NCBI GenBank assembly: GCA_945947155.1
Contig: CAMEXM010000012.1
Location: 1 to 38,717 of the forward strand
Source of the DNA: Polynucleobacter meluiroseus
Lineage (GTDB): Bacteria > Pseudomonadota > Gammaproteobacteria > Burkholderiales > Burkholderiaceae
Reading direction: 5' to 3'
Length of the DNA stretch: 38,717 nucleotides
Shown: one piece after another, positions 36,415 through 38,717 of the stretch
How the letters are laid out: every line of letters starts with the position of its first letter
How positions within the stretch are numbered: position 1 is the first letter of the stretch
The notes under the pieces: model-generated
The model's database searches: none
What the model was told of the DNA's origin: nothing
The model's input: the letters and a program-made list of their open reading frames with translations, nothing else
Position numbers and translations under genes: made by a program

Positions 36415-38717
36415 CTACGCCTCGCGTAAACAATCAATTGCAGTAGTCCGCTGGATCTTACGTTGAAATTGGTAGCCCGCAATTGCGCAAGCAATCAATC
36501 CAAATGCAACGCCCATCGCAATCGATGATGCAAAGGAATTGAATTCAATTTCAAGCACGAAATACCCCAGTGCCCATGCAGCAAGAGCCGCTGCAAATCC
36601 ACCCAAGAGGCCGGACAATCCACCGACAATCGCCAATTCAATACTTGCAATGGCAGCTAGCGTAGGACTCGAAGCGCCGACTGCCTTAAGGAGCGCTGCA
36701 TCCCGAAAGCGCTCGTCTTGTGTTGCTGAGATCGCAGCAAACAAAACCAATATGGCTGCGGCAATCGTGAATGTAAACAAGAGGCCCAAAGCAGCACCTA
36801 AGCGATTGAGTACATCTTGGATTTGTTGTAAAGAATTCGCCACATCCACTACGGTGATGTTTGGATACCGCTGGGTTAAGCGGAAGTCCAATACTTCAGT
36901 ACTAGGCGGCTGATAATACGCAGTAATCCACGATTGCGGTAAGTCTTGCAAGAGCACTGGCGGCATGATCACAAAGAAATTCACCCGCATCGAGCCCCAC
37001 TCCAATGACCGTAAGGAGGTAATTTCAGCGCTGATGGTCTCGCCAGCAATCTCAAACGCCAATCGATCGCCTAGTTTTAATCCGAGGGTTTTAGCAATAC
37101 CAGTCTCAATGGAAATTTGGGGTTTGTCTTGTTTAAACCAGCTACCAGCAAGCACTTTATTGCCACCCGGCAAATCCATGGTGTACGACAGATTAAATTC
37201 GCGATCCACTAAACGGCGGGCATTGTCTTTACTGTAATCGTTTGGCATCACCGGCCGATTATTGATCTCAATTAATCGCCCGCGCACCATGGGATACAAA
37301 TCCGGCTTGCCGAGTCCAGCGGATGCAAGGTCCTGCGTTAAGGCATCGCGTTGATCATTTTGGATGTTGATGACAAAGCGATTCGGCGCATCGATCGGTA
37401 CATTACCTTGCCAGGTTTTCAACAAATCCTGTCGCAACAGCAAGATGATTAATAAGGCCATCAAAGCAATCGCCAAAGCCGTGATTTGCATCACAGCAAA
37501 TGCGGGGCTACGCGCCTGCGCACGCAATGCAAAACGGCCTGTAAATCCCAATCGGCTGAGTATTCCATGGATTGAAGAACGCGCCAACAGCTTCAGGGCT
37601 GCCCATGACAGCAATGCAAACACAGCAATCGCACCACCAAAACTCAAACCAACCCAGCTAGCGAGCTTCCAATCACGCGCTGCCCACAGCAGCAAGACAG
37701 CAAAACTTAAAAACCCCAATAAAGCGACCCAGCGCGCTGCAACCGGAACCCCGCTTAATTCACGGCGAACCAAGCGTACTGGTGAAATCTGGACCAAGGT
37801 AAGTAAAGGCGGTCCCGCAAAACCCAATAATAAAAACCAGGAGAGAAGCGCGCTCCATAAGACCGGCCATAGGGATGGTGGCGGTAAATCGGCCAACAAT
37901 AAATTACCCAAGAACCACATCAGTCCATACTGAATCAGCCAACCCACTGCAATTCCGCATGCAGCCGCCACTAAACCCAATAAGGCCAGTGTTTTCAGTT
38001 GCTGGCGCAGGATCATGCCTTGAGTAGCGCCAAGGCACTTCATCACTGCGCAGACATTGGCCTGTCGTACCACGTAACGGCGCGCAGCCAAAGCAATTGC
38101 TACCGCAGATACCATCGCAGTTAAGAGTGCAATCAAGGATAAAAAACGCTCAGCCCGATCCAGCGTTTTACGCATCACCGGCTGACCCGTCTCCAGGGTT
38201 TCAATGCGCATGCCGCGCAGCTGATCCGATTCGATCGCATTCACAACCCAGTTTTGATAATCGGCAACGGCTGGATTCGATCCCGCAATCAACAAACGGT
38301 AAGTCACGCGACTCCCCAAACCAATCAGTTCCGTCTTGGGCAAATCGTCTAAAGAGATCATGACCCGCGGGGCAAAGTTCATAAATGCAGCGCCGCGATC
38401 GAGTTCACGCAGCAAGACGGCATCGATGCGCAGGCGTGCTTGCCCTAATGCAACGGTATCGCCAATCTTGGCTTGCAAAACTTCAAGTAAGGCTGGATCA
38501 ACCCAGGCATTGCCGGGTGCCGGGCCATTACTACTATTGACTTTATCGTTGTCCTGCGGATTTGTAGTGCGACTGATTTGGAGATCCCCGCGCAAGGGGT
38601 AGTCGCTGCTTACTGATTTGAGTGACGATAACTTACCCCGCTCACCTACTGTTGCCATGCTCGGAAAAACGACCGTTTGCGCAATCGAGAGTTTGCGATC
38701 TTTGGCTGCCTCTATAA
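36415..38717 (-). CDS. FtsX-like ABC transporter permease, 5'-truncated by window edge
   Basis: At least 767 residues are seen, since the reading frame runs past the ORF-track Met at 38658 to the window edge (IEAAKDRKLSIAQTVVFPSM). The N-terminus, with a first membrane helix, is outside. The remaining part has two MacB-periplasmic-like soluble regions and two FtsX-type blocks of helices (LIALLTAMVSAVAIALAARR ... and LLFTFTIAAAILVLFAAISATQDERFRDAALLKAVGAS). The motif ERFRDAALLKAVGAS is the coupling-helix of the FtsX/YbbP class. It probably exports a lipid or lipoprotein-type substrate with an ATPase outside the window. A GTAGGCCTAC palindrome overlaps its stop. Confidence 0.88.
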   Translation of the reverse strand, partial: IEAAKDRKLSIAQTVVFPSMATVGERGKLSSLKSVSSDYPLRGDLQISRTTNPQDNDKVNSSNGPAPGNAWVDPALLEVLQAKIGDTVALGQARLRIDAVLLRELDRGAAFMNFAPRVMISLDDLPKTELIGLGSRVTYRLLIAGSNPAVADYQNWVVNAIESDQLRGMRIETLETGQPVMRKTLDRAERFLSLIALLTAMVSAVAIALAARRYVVRQANVCAVMKCLGATQGMILRQQLKTLALLGLVAAACGIAVGWLIQYGLMWFLGNLLLADLPPPSLWPVLWSALLSWFLLLGFAGPPLLTLVQISPVRLVRRELSGVPVAARWVALLGFLSFAVLLLWAARDWKLASWVGLSFGGAIAVFALLSWAALKLLARSSIHGILSRLGFTGRFALRAQARSPAFAVMQITALAIALMALLIILLLRQDLLKTWQGNVPIDAPNRFVINIQNDQRDALTQDLASAGLGKPDLYPMVRGRLIEINNRPVMPNDYSKDNARRLVDREFNLSYTMDLPGGNKVLAGSWFKQDKPQISIETGIAKTLGLKLGDRLAFEIAGETISAEITSLRSLEWGSMRVNFFVIMPPVLLQDLPQSWITAYYQPPSTEVLDFRLTQRYPNITVVDVANSLQQIQDVLNRLGAALGLLFTFTIAAAILVLFAAISATQDERFRDAALLKAVGASSPTLAAIASIELAIVGGLSGLLGGFAAALAAWALGYFVLEIEFNSFASSIAMGVAFGLIACAIAGYQFQRKIQRTTAIDCLREA

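Noticed and set aside
37364-37933. 189-aa plus-strand ORF in the permease gene
   Set aside because: Antisense; low-complexity Arg/Lys/Ala/Asn composition typical of shadow frames.

Overview
This 38.7 kb window is a compact bacterial chromosome segment. Gene order and protein sequences point to a betaproteobacterium of the Burkholderiaceae, most likely Polynucleobacter or a close relative. This is an inference from the order rpsO-pnp-qor-tpiA-secG-tRNA-Leu-nuoA..N, the order ilvB-ilvH-ilvC-psd-pssA-leuA, and the DUF1178/DUF3619/DUF3106 families; no database search was possible. I see no insertion sequence, phage gene, CRISPR array or replication origin.

Layout. (1) 1-5945: five mostly catabolic or accessory genes: a tartrate/D-malate dehydrogenase cut by the left edge, a SprT-like zinc protein, an amidase-signature hydrolase, an old-yellow-enzyme family oxidoreductase, and methylmalonate-semialdehyde dehydrogenase (mmsA). 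A C(UUCG)G hairpin that can terminate in both directions follows mmsA. (2) 6082-21844, minus strand: the complete 14-gene respiratory complex I operon nuoABCDEFGHIJKLMN, followed by a Nudix hydrolase and a DUF1178 protein. Spacings are short throughout and some genes overlap. (3) 21969-27039, minus strand: tRNA-Leu(GAG), secG, tpiA, a quinone oxidoreductase, pnp and rpsO. The rpsO-pnp gap holds a terminator-like structure and a long pnp-leader stem-loop. (4) 27258-33958, minus strand: ilvB-ilvH-ilvC-psd-pssA, then leuA. Branched-chain amino acid synthesis is interleaved with phosphatidylethanolamine synthesis. (5) 34155-36382, plus strand: an ECF-type sigma factor gene coupled to DUF3619, DUF3106 and RDD-family membrane or envelope proteins. 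(6) 36415-end, minus strand: a large FtsX-like ABC permease whose N-terminus lies outside the window.

The most interesting regulatory element lies between pssA and leuA. The ORF track missed a 25-codon leader peptide there (MVTNKSHAIKLLLLALSLRL...) with seven leucines in a ten-residue stretch. It is followed by segments that can form mutually exclusive 1:2, 2:3 and 3:4 hairpins, the last being a perfect 20-nt palindrome followed by a U-tract. This is a textbook layout for a leucine transcription attenuator controlling leuA. A good sigma70-like promoter (CTGACC, 17 bp, TATATT) places the predicted transcription start on the A of the leader ATG, so the leader peptide may be translated from a leaderless mRNA.

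Three genes in this window or their ORFs open with TTG or GTG where context supports or allows it (nuoA TTG, pssA TTG, possibly nuoG GTG). Several ORF-track starts are too long and were moved (sprT-like, mmsA, Nudix, nuoH, nuoB, pnp, leuA, ilvB). No stretch longer than 300 bases lacks a gene; the longest is the pnp leader at 26487-26769.
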